DNA of 64,000 nucleotides, taken from NCBI RefSeq assembly GCF_002270415.1, contig NZ_NNRI01000017.1, positions 186,001-250,000 of the forward strand, read 5' to 3'. A program made the translations under genes and the position numbers. The stretch comes from Mesorhizobium sophorae (GTDB lineage Bacteria > Pseudomonadota > Alphaproteobacteria > Rhizobiales > Rhizobiaceae). Below, in pieces: positions 16,868-26,100 of the stretch (positions are counted from its first letter, which is position 1; every line of letters begins with the position of its first letter). Below the pieces are notes generated by a model, which saw nothing but the letters and a program-made list of their open reading frames with translations, was not told the DNA's origin and ran no database searches.

Positions 16868-17367
16868 GGGCAAATTCTGTGATGTTGGCAAGTACGGCAA
16901 CTCATGCAGTCGGAATGCCCGCTAGTGGCGCAATGCGGCCTTAGATCAACACCTGCCACGCCTGGCTCGCGATGTAGCTTGTGGCCGGCTCATAAGTCAT
17001 CTCTCCCCCTGATCAGTCAAAAAGCCGCGCCTCTGGCGGAGAGCGCGGGCCGACCAGGCGATGGAGTCCCGATCTTCGGCAGGATGTGGGTGAGACATCA
17101 CCTGCCGCAACCACCAACTGTTAGCGACCTCTAATGTTCCGTCAAGCCAGTTCTGTGGCTTGCCGCACCCACGCTGGGATTGCCTCATGGCCCTGCAGCC
17201 GAGCAAACGCGTGTTCCTCCCAGACATGCCTCTATTGACGTCCGCGCGACATCCGACGCGGCAACGCTTAAGCCCAAGGCTTCCGCGATCACACCATAGG
17301 CTAACGCGATCATGCAGTTCACAATACAACTACAAGCGGTCGATTCCTCCGGGATGTAGCCACTCCG
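16868..17367. other. Intergenic region after the TPR regulator
   Basis: About 500 bases with no gene I can support. A minus-strand frame from 17406 encodes 73 residues with a hydrophobic CIVNCMIALAYGVIAEALGL stretch but has no ribosome binding site and starts inside a terminator, so I leave it out. The last 100 bases before that terminator could be a small RNA. Confidence 0.4.
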
Positions 17368-17403
17368 AAAGCCCGCCGCGGGTCGCTCCCGTGGCGGGCT
17401 TTT
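17368..17403 (+). terminator. Strong Rho-independent terminator, possible small-RNA 3' end
   Basis: AAAGCCCGCC, a 15-base middle with a further GGG/CCC pairing, then GGCGGGCTTT and another T. The stem is 10 perfect base pairs followed by a short T-run on the plus strand. No protein gene ends within 500 bases upstream on the plus strand, so it may terminate an untranslated transcript from about 17290. On the minus strand the stem is equally strong but the following gene start is distant. Confidence 0.6.
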
Positions 17404-17527
17404 CATCGATCGGGACTAGTTTTTCGGGCTTCCATCAGGATGGCCTTGGGTGGCATCACAAAAAGGCTGGAAACCAGGCCGCTGCCCAGCCGTAGGGGAT
17501 AGCCACGGGGAATGGCACAGTCGACCG

Positions 17528-17695
17528 TCAGCGTCCCTTCTTGACCTTCGGCGCAATCTCTTCAATTCGCACCTTGTCCCCGATTTCCTTGGCCAAAGCG
17601 AAGGCCTTCTCCTTGTCCTTCGTTGACAGGACTGTGCGCCAGTGAGGTTTCTCGAACACGCTCACAACATAGGTCGGCACCGGCTTGTCGGTCAT
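17528..17695 (-). CDS. Small basic protein of unknown function
   Basis: A 55-residue product starting MTDKPVPTYVVSVFEKPHWR and ending IEEIAPKVKKGR. It looks like a compact beta-alpha-beta unit (YVVSVFEK, a helix KDKEKAFALAKEIGD, then VRIEEIAPKV) with a basic tail. The frame is open upstream to 17764, but those residues look random. GGAAGG sits immediately before the ATG, closer than usual, so the start is uncertain. No family recognised; no operon partner. Confidence 0.55.
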   Translation of the reverse strand: MTDKPVPTYVVSVFEKPHWRTVLSTKDKEKAFALAKEIGDKVRIEEIAPKVKKGR

Positions 17696-18192
17696 CCTTC
17701 CGGCCTTCGGAAATGGCCGGTGCGGTGGATGCTTGGGTGAAGCGCGCCGCACCGGCCACTGCAATAGCGGGAAAATCCCCCGCGCTGATAAGTCTATATT
17801 ATATTAGAGGTCGCACAATTAAGACTGAAGTCCTTGTTTCGCCGGCCCTAAAGGCCCGCTCTCGCGGTGTACGGGCTTCGCGCAAAAAACCGACCAGCTT
17901 CCCGGCGGATGACGGCGAAAATGCAGCCACGACATCGTCACGGAGTGGGGTGCTCGAGCGCAATGATCCCGGTGCTAGCGCACCCTGATCTCGATTGCGC
18001 TGGCAAGCCGAGAAGACTGCGAACGGAGCGAAAGCGGGAGCGGACGGCGGACGGCCACAACGAGATGTTGGCGCGACCGCAAAATGTATCGTTTTACACA
18101 ATTTCCAATTGCTGGACTCGCGCGATGCATCGGTAGTTTAATTTTTGCATCCAGCCAAGGAGTGGAAGGTCGCGAACTGGGAGGAAGTAGGC
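17696..18192. other. Intergenic region, no gene supported
   Basis: About 500 bases. The AT-rich patch at 17793-17815 could be a promoter. TGTATCGTTTTACACA at 18085-18100 contains a TGT/ACA imperfect dyad. Open frames on both strands (17800-18100) look like translated non-coding DNA, with no ribosome binding site. The GGGAGGAAG at 18179-18187 belongs to the next gene. Confidence 0.4.
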
Positions 18193-18396
18193 ATGGGTTT
18201 CGAATTCGACATCCGCCATCCATCTGACGATCAGCCGTACGAAATCACCTCTTTCGCCCAAAAGTACGGCCTAACGATCCCAATTGCGGATGCCATGCTT
18301 TTCGCCAAAGGGCCGTCGCGGACGGCATGCGACGCTGCCGCATTGGCCTTCCTCTGCGCTATCGCCGCACAAGCCAAGAAACAGAGGGCTCAATAG
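18193..18396 (+). CDS. Small protein of unknown function
   Basis: The ATG at 18193 follows GGGAGGAAGTAGGC, a strong ribosome binding site, so I prefer it to the in-frame start at 18145. The 67-residue product (MGFEFDIRHPSDDQPYEITS, then FAQKYGLTIPIADAMLFAKG) is soluble, with a helix-turn-helix-like middle and an Ala-rich C-terminal helix. The pattern of a short beta N-terminus, YEIT..AQKYG, then a helix resembles small DUF3606-type rhizobial proteins in size and style, but I cannot make a firm match. It stands alone. Confidence 0.6.
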   Translation: MGFEFDIRHPSDDQPYEITSFAQKYGLTIPIADAMLFAKGPSRTACDAAALAFLCAIAAQAKKQRAQ

Positions 18397-19008
18397 GCCT
18401 GCCAGCACTGCGACACGACCGCCTTGGGCCGAAAGCGGGGTTGGCGTTCACTAGGGCGCGAATTGGCCAGACCTCCCGTCCATCACCAAGGCGACGCCGC
18501 GAGTCGCAGCCATCTCTACGATAAGAGCCTACAAATCCGCATAAGGCCAACCAGCCGGTAGACTGATTGGCGCTCTCAAGGAGCCGAGACAGAGCGTGCG
18601 TTTTCGGGCGCAACTCACAGGGAGTGGCTCGCGCAGCAGCTGAGTTCATTCGTGGGTTTCGCGCGAGCCACTTCAGTGCCGCCTCGATGATGGCAACATC
18701 CTCGGGCCGCGCCTACGCCGACGGTATCGGCCGCCGAAATACCGTGACGAGCAAATAGAGGGGGCCTTCTCTGGTGTCTTTGGCGGAATGCAACGGTCGT
18801 TGAACGCGATATCGAAGGTCGGAGCGCAGAGCAGTTGGCTTCCGAACCTGGTACAGATGCGCCCCTTACTCAATTGGGCGATGCAGCTTACGCTCTATTT
18901 GGTACTCACCACTGCTGATCGACTTTGGTAGGCTCACGCCGTGAGCTTTGTCTGCGCGTCGCGAGCTTTGCGCGGCGCGTGGTCGGTGAGAGTCATGGAG
19001 GTCCAGTC
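18397..19008. other. Intergenic region with an inverted repeat
   Basis: About 610 bases. No frame has convincing coding character, though a minus-strand stretch near 18650-18700 (EDVAIIEAALKWLARNPR) reads like a protein fragment and may be a gene relic. A perfect 12-base inverted repeat is listed separately. The ribosome binding site and leader of the export-like gene occupy the last 20 bases. Confidence 0.4.
18623..18672. repeat. 12-base perfect inverted repeat
   Basis: AGTGGCTCGCGC at 18623-18634 and its exact reverse complement GCGCGAGCCACT at 18661-18672, with 26 bases between. There is no T-run, so it is not a standard terminator. It may be the trace of an inversion or small mobile palindrome. 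Confidence 0.55.
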
Positions 19009-20568
19009 ATGGATCATGTCCAGACATCCAAGACGGATTGCCACAGCCCTGCACTCTCCGGTGGTATCCGACGATTCCCGGCCGTGGCGGCGTTGTTTCA
19101 TGACCCTCGCAAGAGGTCACGCGGCGCTGCGATAAGCCTTATCCCGTTCTGCCTGATCCTGCTATTTGGCGCCCCAGCAAAGAGTCAATCGGAGACTGAC
19201 GACAGGCTCGCCCCTCAAGACACTGTCGAGCTAAAGGTCTCGGGGTGGGATGCCTTGCGTGGCGGCATCACGGAGGGCGTGGAGCTCAACGGTGCTTTTA
19301 CGATCGGTGCAACCGGGACGCTGGATCTTCCGGGGATTGGGCACGTTCCGGCTGCGGGTCTGCGTGAGAGTGAATTGGCAAGGCTGATTACCGATCGCTT
19401 ACAGGCCAGAAGTGGGTTCGACACCCGTCCCGTCATGACCGTGCAGCGCACGCAGTCGGCAGCGTCTTCGGGCGGCGCCAAAGCCGAGGGGCACCCGGCC
19501 GGGGCGCCACCAGACGTGAGCGGTTCTCGCCCATTGGTGGAGGCTGTCGCGACCGGGCCAGGACGGGAACGATCCAAGACGGATGCGTCACTGCATGAAC
19601 TATCGGCAGTTCGCGAGGAGCTTGAGGCGGCTCGCCAGCAGGCGTCTGCAGATCGTCAGTCTGCAGACAGGGTCGAGCGGGTTCTTCGCAGCGAACTGGA
19701 AGCGGCGCGAGACGAACTTGATGAGATGCGGCGCGTCACAGCCGACGCAGGCGCGAGTGCGCGTGCGGTCGCAGAGGCGACGACTCTTCAAGGACAAGCC
19801 CTTGAAGACCAGAAGCAAAGAGCCGAACGGCTCGCGCAGGATCTGGCTATGGCGCAGCGCGAAGTCGAAAGCTTGCAAGTCAAAGCCGATCTCGCGGTCC
19901 GCGAAAAGGCCGCCGCACTCGGCGCGCACCAGGCTGCGGAAGCTTCCCTGTCTGGAGCGAGACGCGCGCTTGACGGGGGGCGACAGACGATTGAACGCCT
20001 CGAACGCGACCTTGCCGCGACGCACCAATCTCTCGATGCTCTTGAGGCGAGCGGAAAACTGGCTGCGGCTGCACAAATGGCAGCTGTTCAGGACCGCCAG
20101 ATCGCTGAGGCCGCTGCAAAGCGGGCCGGCGAAGCGCTGGCATTGGAACGTGGGAGAGCAGATGCTCTCGAGCGCGATCTCGATGCTGCCCGCCAGGATC
20201 GCGACGCGGCAAAAGAGGAAGTCGCCCGGCTCTCTGCTGCTTTGGAGCAACCGCGCGAAAGGGCCGTTGGCCTGACCCGCGACCTCGTTGCTGCACGCAA
20301 CGAAACTGACATCCTGAAAGCTCGCACTACGCCTCGCGATCAGCGCATCGAGCCCGCTCCCAAAGCGCCTGCCGGTGATCGCGCAGGCCAACGCACCAGT
20401 GCACTTGCGGGGAAACGGGCTAGATCAGCCCATGAGCCCGAGGGGCGAGAAATCCGCAAAGTGGCGGTCCGCAAGTCGCCGCAACCTGTTCGGCTGACGA
20501 CGATTGGCCTTCCCGCCGCGTTGCTCCCGACGCGGGCGCCATTGCGCACGGCACAAGGATTATGGTGA
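19009..20568 (+). CDS. Polysaccharide-export-like protein fused to a long coiled coil
   Basis: The ATG at 19009 follows GGAGGTCCAGTC and is preferred to the upstream in-frame start at 18925. The 519-residue product has a hydrophobic segment at about 41-58, then a Poly_export-type domain at about 66-142 (LAPQDTVELKVSGWDALRGG, FTIGATGTLDLPGIGHVPAA, ELARLITDRLQ), as in Wza/ExoF-type outer-membrane exporters. No SLBB repeats follow; instead residues about 190-450 are a continuous Ala/Glu/Arg coiled coil and the C-terminus is basic. It may be a periplasm-spanning envelope protein rather than a true exporter. Its stop overlaps the start of the Gly-rich repeat gene, so the two are translationally coupled. 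Confidence 0.78.
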   Translation: MDHVQTSKTDCHSPALSGGIRRFPAVAALFHDPRKRSRGAAISLIPFCLILLFGAPAKSQSETDDRLAPQDTVELKVSGWDALRGGITEGVELNGAFTIGATGTLDLPGIGHVPAAGLRESELARLITDRLQARSGFDTRPVMTVQRTQSAASSGGAKAEGHPAGAPPDVSGSRPLVEAVATGPGRERSKTDASLHELSAVREELEAARQQASADRQSADRVERVLRSELEAARDELDEMRRVTADAGASARAVAEATTLQGQALEDQKQRAERLAQDLAMAQREVESLQVKADLAVREKAAALGAHQAAEASLSGARRALDGGRQTIERLERDLAATHQSLDALEASGKLAAAAQMAAVQDRQIAEAAAKRAGEALALERGRADALERDLDAARQDRDAAKEEVARLSAALEQPRERAVGLTRDLVAARNETDILKARTTPRDQRIEPAPKAPAGDRAGQRTSALAGKRARSAHEPEGREIRKVAVRKSPQPVRLTTIGLPAALLPTRAPLRTAQGLW

Positions 20569-21497
20569 TGCGCAAGTATCCAGCTGCCGTATTGGCGATC
20601 GCAGTTGCGATCGGGCCTGCTTCGGCTCTTGCTGATGGCCTTGGAGGCAAAGTCGGTGGTATCGGGGTCGGCGCCAGTGTGGGCGTTGGCTCGAACGGCG
20701 CCTCCGTCGGTGTTGGCGCGAGCGTCGATGGTGTCGGAGGAGCAAACGTTGGAGGGTCGGCCGGCGCGAGCGAGGGGTCGGCGGGCGTTGCAGGCAAGGT
20801 CGGTGGCATCGGGGTCGGCGCCGGTGTAGGCGTCGGTTCGAACGGAGCCTCCGTCGGTGTCGACGCGAGCGTCGACGGAATCGGAGGAGCAAATGTTGGA
20901 GGCTCGGTCGGCACGAGCAAGGGATCGCTTGGCGCCAACGTTGGAGCCGGTACCAACCTCGGCGGCGTAGGCGGCCTTTCGGCAAGCCCCAGTGCGGGAG
21001 ACGAATCCACCGGTTCTGGCGCCGCTCCGGGCAGTACGGCAAATAGTCGAGCGAGCGCGGCGTCGGGGGCTGCCACAGGGCCAGCGAGTGTCGGTGTCGG
21101 CAAGAAGGCGGCCGCCATAGTCGTGACCAGGGGCGTGCGACACGCAGTCGCCCTGCCACGCAGCCTCCGGCCCTCCAAAGGTGGTCGCGACACGTTCTGG
21201 TCGAACACCACAGGTTATCCCACGCGGCCGCTCCCGGTGCCGTTAAAGGCGATACCTGGCACCCCGTCCGCGGTGGTTCGCGTCTGCCGTCAGGCGATCA
21301 TGTCGGCTGCGAAGCCGCTTGGTGCCGTGCGTGTGTACGCAGCCAGCGCAGGTACCCTGCGCCGGCACCGACGCGGTGCCCTCACCGCACCGATCGAGGT
21401 GCGCATAGACTATGCAAGACAAGGCGGCATCGAAGTTCGACAGGCGCGGGTCGGATGTCGCCTCGACGCGGCGGGACAGGTCGTCGCGGTGACATAG
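20562..21497 (+). CDS. Exported Gly/Val/Ala-rich repeat protein
   Basis: The 311-residue product has a signal peptide (cleavage after ALA, near residue 24). Two near-identical 49-residue repeats follow at residues 29-77 and 78-126, each starting GKVGGIGVGA and containing SNGASVGV.ASVDG.GGANVG. Such glycine-rich repeats resemble beta-roll or adhesin-like surface proteins. The C-terminal 110 residues are basic and non-repetitive, with VRVCRQAI and ARVGCRLDA giving two Cys. It starts inside the stop of the export-like gene (TGATG overlap, with a second ATG at 20568), which implies the two products work together, perhaps as a surface matrix protein and its conduit. No known family recognised. Confidence 0.72.
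   Translation: MVMRKYPAAVLAIAVAIGPASALADGLGGKVGGIGVGASVGVGSNGASVGVGASVDGVGGANVGGSAGASEGSAGVAGKVGGIGVGAGVGVGSNGASVGVDASVDGIGGANVGGSVGTSKGSLGANVGAGTNLGGVGGLSASPSAGDESTGSGAAPGSTANSRASAASGAATGPASVGVGKKAAAIVVTRGVRHAVALPRSLRPSKGGRDTFWSNTTGYPTRPLPVPLKAIPGTPSAVVRVCRQAIMSAAKPLGAVRVYAASAGTLRRHRRGALTAPIEVRIDYARQGGIEVRQARVGCRLDAAGQVVAVT
20646..20939. repeat. Two tandem 147-base coding repeats
   Basis: Units begin at 20646 and 20793, each opening GGCAAGGTCGGTGG and encoding 49 residues. They are highly similar at the DNA level, so the copy number could change by recombination between strains. Confidence 0.8.
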
Positions 21498-21685
21498 GGG
21501 TGACATAGGTTTGACGAACCTGGCGGGTGTCCGACGTCTCACTGCCAGACAATAGGGCCGCGTCCATTCTCCAAAGCGTCCGAACATCCGGCTTGCCTGC
21601 TCCTAGCGCTCAGGAGTGGCATTGATACATCCGCGGCTCCGGCCCCAGCCGACCCTGACAGCTCGGCGGAGAGCAGTGCGCGATC

Positions 21686-21901
21686 CTAACCAGGCGTATT
21701 CGCCTTGACGACCTTCTGGCATTCCGGGGTCAGCTCGCTGAAATGCTCCGTCAGACATTGAATGACGCGGCCGCCGCCTGGCTCCACGCCTTTGCAGAAC
21801 TTTTCGAAGTTCGCCTGGCAAGCCTCACGTTCGGCCGCTGTCTGCGCCTGAGCCGCAAGCATCTGAACGGCTAGGAAAACCACGCTCAAGGCAATTCGCA
21901 T
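21686..21901 (-). CDS. Small exported cysteine-rich-repeat protein
   Basis: The ATG at 21901 follows GGAGGGGTTTGTC and starts a signal peptide (MRIALSVVFLAVQMLAAQAQ, cleaved after AQA). The 71-residue product has a mature part of about 50 residues with four Cys in the pattern C..NFEKFC, then CL and C near the end, typical of the GLG1-type cysteine-rich repeat found in small periplasmic proteins of Rhizobiales (REACQANFEKFC...GGGRVIQCLTEH). Function unknown. It is divergent from the RND adaptor gene, 63 bases apart. Confidence 0.78.
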   Translation of the reverse strand: MRIALSVVFLAVQMLAAQAQTAAEREACQANFEKFCKGVEPGGGRVIQCLTEHFSELTPECQKVVKANTPG

Positions 21902-21964
21902 GACAAACCCCTCCAAAATGGCTAACATTCAATCAAAATACCGTGAAGTGTTGAGGGGGGTCAA

Positions 21965-23128
21965 ATGCTTTTGGTATCGCGCATTGCGCTGGCCGTAACC
22001 TTGCTTACGGCGACGGCATTGCTTTCAGCTTGCAACAAGCAAAATGCCTATGTTCCGCCGCCCCCGCCCAAGGTTGACGTGGCGCTGCCGCTCAAGCAGA
22101 CGGTAACGCCCTATCTCAATGCGACGGGGAACACGGCCGCCGTCAATTCGACGCCATTGGTTGCCCGGGTAGCGGGCTTCATACAGGAAATAGACTACAA
22201 GGACGGTGACAGCGTCAAAGCGGGCAGCCGACTGTTCCTTATCGAGCCTGAACCTTACCAGTTGGCACTTGAACAGGCCCAGGCTGGACAGACTTCGGCA
22301 GACGCCTCCGTCAAACAGTCCAGTGCCGACCTGAAGCGGCAACAGGAATTGCTCGCGCAGAAGGTAATTTCGGCGTCCACGTTGGACCAGTCTGCCGCTG
22401 CCGCTGCGGTCGACGTGGCCAAGCAGCAGCAGAACGCCGTTGACGTCAAGCAGGCCCAGCTCAACCTGAGCTACACCGAAGTCAAGGCACCATTCGACGG
22501 CATCGTCACCGCCCGCCAGGTATCGGTCGGCCAGTTCGTTGGCACTGCCAGCACTTCCGACCTCGCAACGATCGTCCAGATGGATCCGATATACATCAAT
22601 TTCAATGTGAGTGAGCAGGACGTGCAGCGGATCCGGGCTGAAATGGCCAAGCGTGGTCTGACAATGCAGAATCTCAAGAAGATACCGGTGGATGTCGGCC
22701 TGCAGACCGAGACTGGATATCCGCACAAAGGAACGCTCGACTATGCAGCGCCGCAGGTATCTTCCTCGACGGGCACGCTACTGGTTCGCGCCGTTTTGGA
22801 AAACAAGGACAAAGCGCTGCTGCCCGGTTATTTCGTCCGACTGCGCATCCCGCTCGGCGAGCAGCCGGACATGCTGCTCGTACCGGATCGTGCAATCAGC
22901 AGCGACCAGAGCGGCCGCTATGTGCTTGTCGCCGGAAAGGACGACACAGTCGAGCAACGCGGCGTCGAGATTGGCCAACAGGTCGGCGAGTTGCGCGTCA
23001 TTACCTCCGGCCTGACAGCGGAAGACCGCGTCGTCATATCCGGCTTGCTGACCGCCCTGCCCGGCCAGAAGATCGAACCCACGGTGAAGACCCTCCAGCA
23101 AACTCCGGCCAATGGTGCTGGCCAATGA
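21965..23128 (+). CDS. RND efflux periplasmic adaptor lipoprotein
   Basis: The 387-residue product is an AcrA/MexA-type membrane fusion protein. The signal ends in the lipobox LLSAC (Cys23), so it is a lipoprotein. The family domains are all present: barrel-sandwich halves (ARVAGFIQEIDYKDGDSVKA and LSYTEVKAPFDGIVTARQVS), an alpha-hairpin at about 95-150, and the beta-barrel and membrane-proximal domains (ALLPGYFVRLRIPLGEQ, LLVPDRAISSDQSGRYVLV). GAGGGGGG precedes the ATG. It overlaps the pump gene by 4 bases (ATGA). No TolC-type gene or regulator is adjacent, so the outer channel is probably shared. Confidence 0.93.
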   Translation: MLLVSRIALAVTLLTATALLSACNKQNAYVPPPPPKVDVALPLKQTVTPYLNATGNTAAVNSTPLVARVAGFIQEIDYKDGDSVKAGSRLFLIEPEPYQLALEQAQAGQTSADASVKQSSADLKRQQELLAQKVISASTLDQSAAAAAVDVAKQQQNAVDVKQAQLNLSYTEVKAPFDGIVTARQVSVGQFVGTASTSDLATIVQMDPIYINFNVSEQDVQRIRAEMAKRGLTMQNLKKIPVDVGLQTETGYPHKGTLDYAAPQVSSSTGTLLVRAVLENKDKALLPGYFVRLRIPLGEQPDMLLVPDRAISSDQSGRYVLVAGKDDTVEQRGVEIGQQVGELRVITSGLTAEDRVVISGLLTALPGQKIEPTVKTLQQTPANGAGQ

Positions 23129-26100
23129 TCTCCAAATTCTTCATCGAACGACCCGTTTTGGCGAATGTCATTGCCGTCCTTATCGTCGTCGTTGGCATCG
23201 TCTCGCTCTTTGCGTTGCCGGTAGCGCAATATCCCGATGTGGTTCCACCGACCGTTTCGGTAACCACCCGTTATCCGGGCGCCAGCGCACGCACGGTCAT
23301 CGACACCGTAGCACTGCCGATCGAGCAGCAAGTCAATGGCGTCGAGAACATGCTCTACATGCAGTCCTTCGCTGCCTCGGACGGCAGCTACAACCTGACC
23401 GTCACTTTTGCCATCGGTACAGATCTGGACCTGGCCCAGGTGCTTGTTCAGAACCGGGTCTCTGCCGCGATGGCCGGGCTGCCCCAATCAGTGCAGGTGC
23501 AGGGCGTCAACGTGCAGAAGAAGTCGACCTCCATCCTCGAGATCGTGACGTTGACTTCGCCTGACGGAAAATATGGCAGCCTCTATCTCAGCAACTACGC
23601 GACTATCAGCCTTAAGGACGAAATCTCGCGGTTGCCTGGCGTCGGCAATGTCAGCGTATTCGGCGCTGGTCAATATTCCATGCGGGTCTGGCTCGATCCC
23701 GAAAAGATGCTGGCGCGCGGCTTGACCACGCAAGATGTCGTTCAAGCACTTCAACAGCAGAGCGAACAGGTCACAGCAGGTCAGATCGGCGCCCCGCCGG
23801 CGCCGGACGACCAGTCCTTCCAATATTCGATCGAAGTGTCTAGCCGCCTTGACGATCCCGACCAGTTCGGGGCCGTTGTGGTCAAGACAGGCTCCAATGG
23901 CGATATGACGCGTGTTCGCGATGTCGGGCGGGTTGAACTCGGTGCGCAGACCTACGGACAGTTCTTCAACCTCGACGGTCAGCAGGCCGCCGGCATGGCC
24001 ATCTTCCTGGCACCCGGCGCGAACGCGCTCGATGTCGCCAAGAGGGTCGCGTCCAGGATGGAAGAACTGGCGCGTGCCTTCCCGCAAGGCATAGTTTACG
24101 CGATACCGTTCAACACGACGAATTTCGTCAGCCAGGCGATCAACGAGGTCTACAAGACTCTGTTCGAGGCGGCGGTGCTGGTTTTGATCGTCATTCTCGT
24201 CTTCCTGCAGGATTGGCGGGCGATGCTGGTTCCGGCGACGACCGTACCGGTCACCATCATTGGCGCGTTCGCGGCGATGGCGGCGCTCGGCTTCTCAGTC
24301 AACCTTTCCACCTTGTTCGCCATCGTGCTCGCCATCGGCATCGTCGTCGATGACGCCATAGTCGTGGTCGAGGGAGCCGCCCACAACATGGAACGTGGCA
24401 TGTCGAGCCACGACGCCGCCATTGCCGCCATGAAGACATTGTTCGCGCCGATCATCGGCATCACGCTGGTGCTGCTGGCGGTGTTCCTGCCGGCGGCCTT
24501 CCTTCCCGGCCTTACGGGCCGGATGTACGCGCAATTCGCGCTGGTGATCGCGGCGACCGCGCTGATCAGCGCCGTCAACGCCGCGACATTGAAGCCAACG
24601 CAATGCGCGACATGGCTTAGGCGTCCCGTACCACCGGAACAGCGCAACGTCTTCGCGCGCGGCTTCAATGCGGTCTACCAGCGTGCCGAGAATGCCTACG
24701 TCCGGTTGATCGGAGGGATGGTGCATCATAGCGCAGTAACGGGTGTGGTCGCACTCATGATCATCGGCGCGGCCGGCTACGGCATGTCGCGCGTCGCCAC
24801 CGGTTTCATCCCGATCGAAGACCAGGGTTATCTGCTCGCGGCGGTTCAGCTGCCTGACGGCGCCTCGCTTGGTCGCACCCAGGAAACGCTGCAGCAGGTT
24901 TCGAAGATCGCCAAGGCTACACCTGGGGTGGAGACGGTGGTCACCATCGCCGGGCTTTCGGCGCTCGACAACAATTCAACGCTGGCCAACGCAGGCGTCG
25001 CTTACATCATTCTCAAGGACTGGGATCTGCGCGGCAAGAGCGAAGACCTGGCTTCGCTCTACGCCACTCTCAACAAGAATCTGTCGGGCATGGCCGACGG
25101 CGTTGTGCTGGTGCTTCCTCCGCCACCAATCCAGGGCATCGGCAACGCCGCCGGCTTCACGCTGCAAGTCGAGCTCCGCGACGGCAGTTTCGACCTCTCG
25201 AAGCTGCAAGGCTCCGTCAGTGCGATCGTCAACAAGGCCGAGACACAGTCGGGCATCCAGCGCGTCTCGTCATCGTTCCGCGCCAACGTCCCGCAGTACA
25301 AGGCCGAGATCGACCGCGACAAGGTGCAGGCCCTCGGCCTGACCACGGACCAGGTATTCCAGACGCTCGCCGGTTATCTCGGCTCCAGCTACGTGAGCCA
25401 GTTCAACAAGTTCGGGCGTGTCTTCCAGATCTATGTGCAGGCTGACGCCCAGTTCCGGTTGACGCCGGAGGAAATCGGCCGCCTTACCGTCCGCAACAAC
25501 AACGGAGATATGATCCCGCTCGGAACCGTGTTGACGATTGAACCCAGCGTCGGTCCATCGCTGATCAGCCTGTACAATCTCTATCCTGCCGCGTCGATCG
25601 TAGGCGTGCCCGCTGCAGGCTTTTCGTCAGGTGACTCAATCAAGCTGATGGAGGAGATTGCCGCGGATACCCTTCCGCCCGGTACTGGCTCCGATTGGAC
25701 TGCGCTGTCTTTCCAAGAGAAGCTCGTTACCAATCAGGTTTACCTGGTGTTCGGAATGGCGCTGCTGCTTGTCTACCTGGTCCTTGCCGGCCAATATGAG
25801 AGCTGGCTCGCTCCGATCTCAATCCTGCTCGCCGCGCCGCTCTCTCTGGTGGGCCCGGTCTTGGTGCTGAATGGCCTTGGCATCGACAACAATCTCTATG
25901 TCCAGATCGGCCTTATCCTGCTCATAGCGCTGTCAGCCAAGAATGCGATTCTGATCGTCGAGGTCGCACGCGAACTGCGTGCCGCCGGCACGCCTATCGT
26001 CGTATCGGCGATCGAAGCCGCACGTGCCCGCTTCCGGCCCATTCTGATGACATCGTTTGCCTTCATCCTCGGCGTGGCGCCGCTGGTGTTCGCCACCGGC

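Noticed and set aside
17110..17132. GGAAC-N16-AGTT on the minus strand as a second EcfG promoter
   Set aside because: The -10 lacks the required C of CGTT and no gene follows on that strand within a sensible distance.
17320..17370. A tRNA-like GGTCGATTCC stretch before the terminator
   Set aside because: No matching acceptor, D or anticodon stems could be drawn around it.
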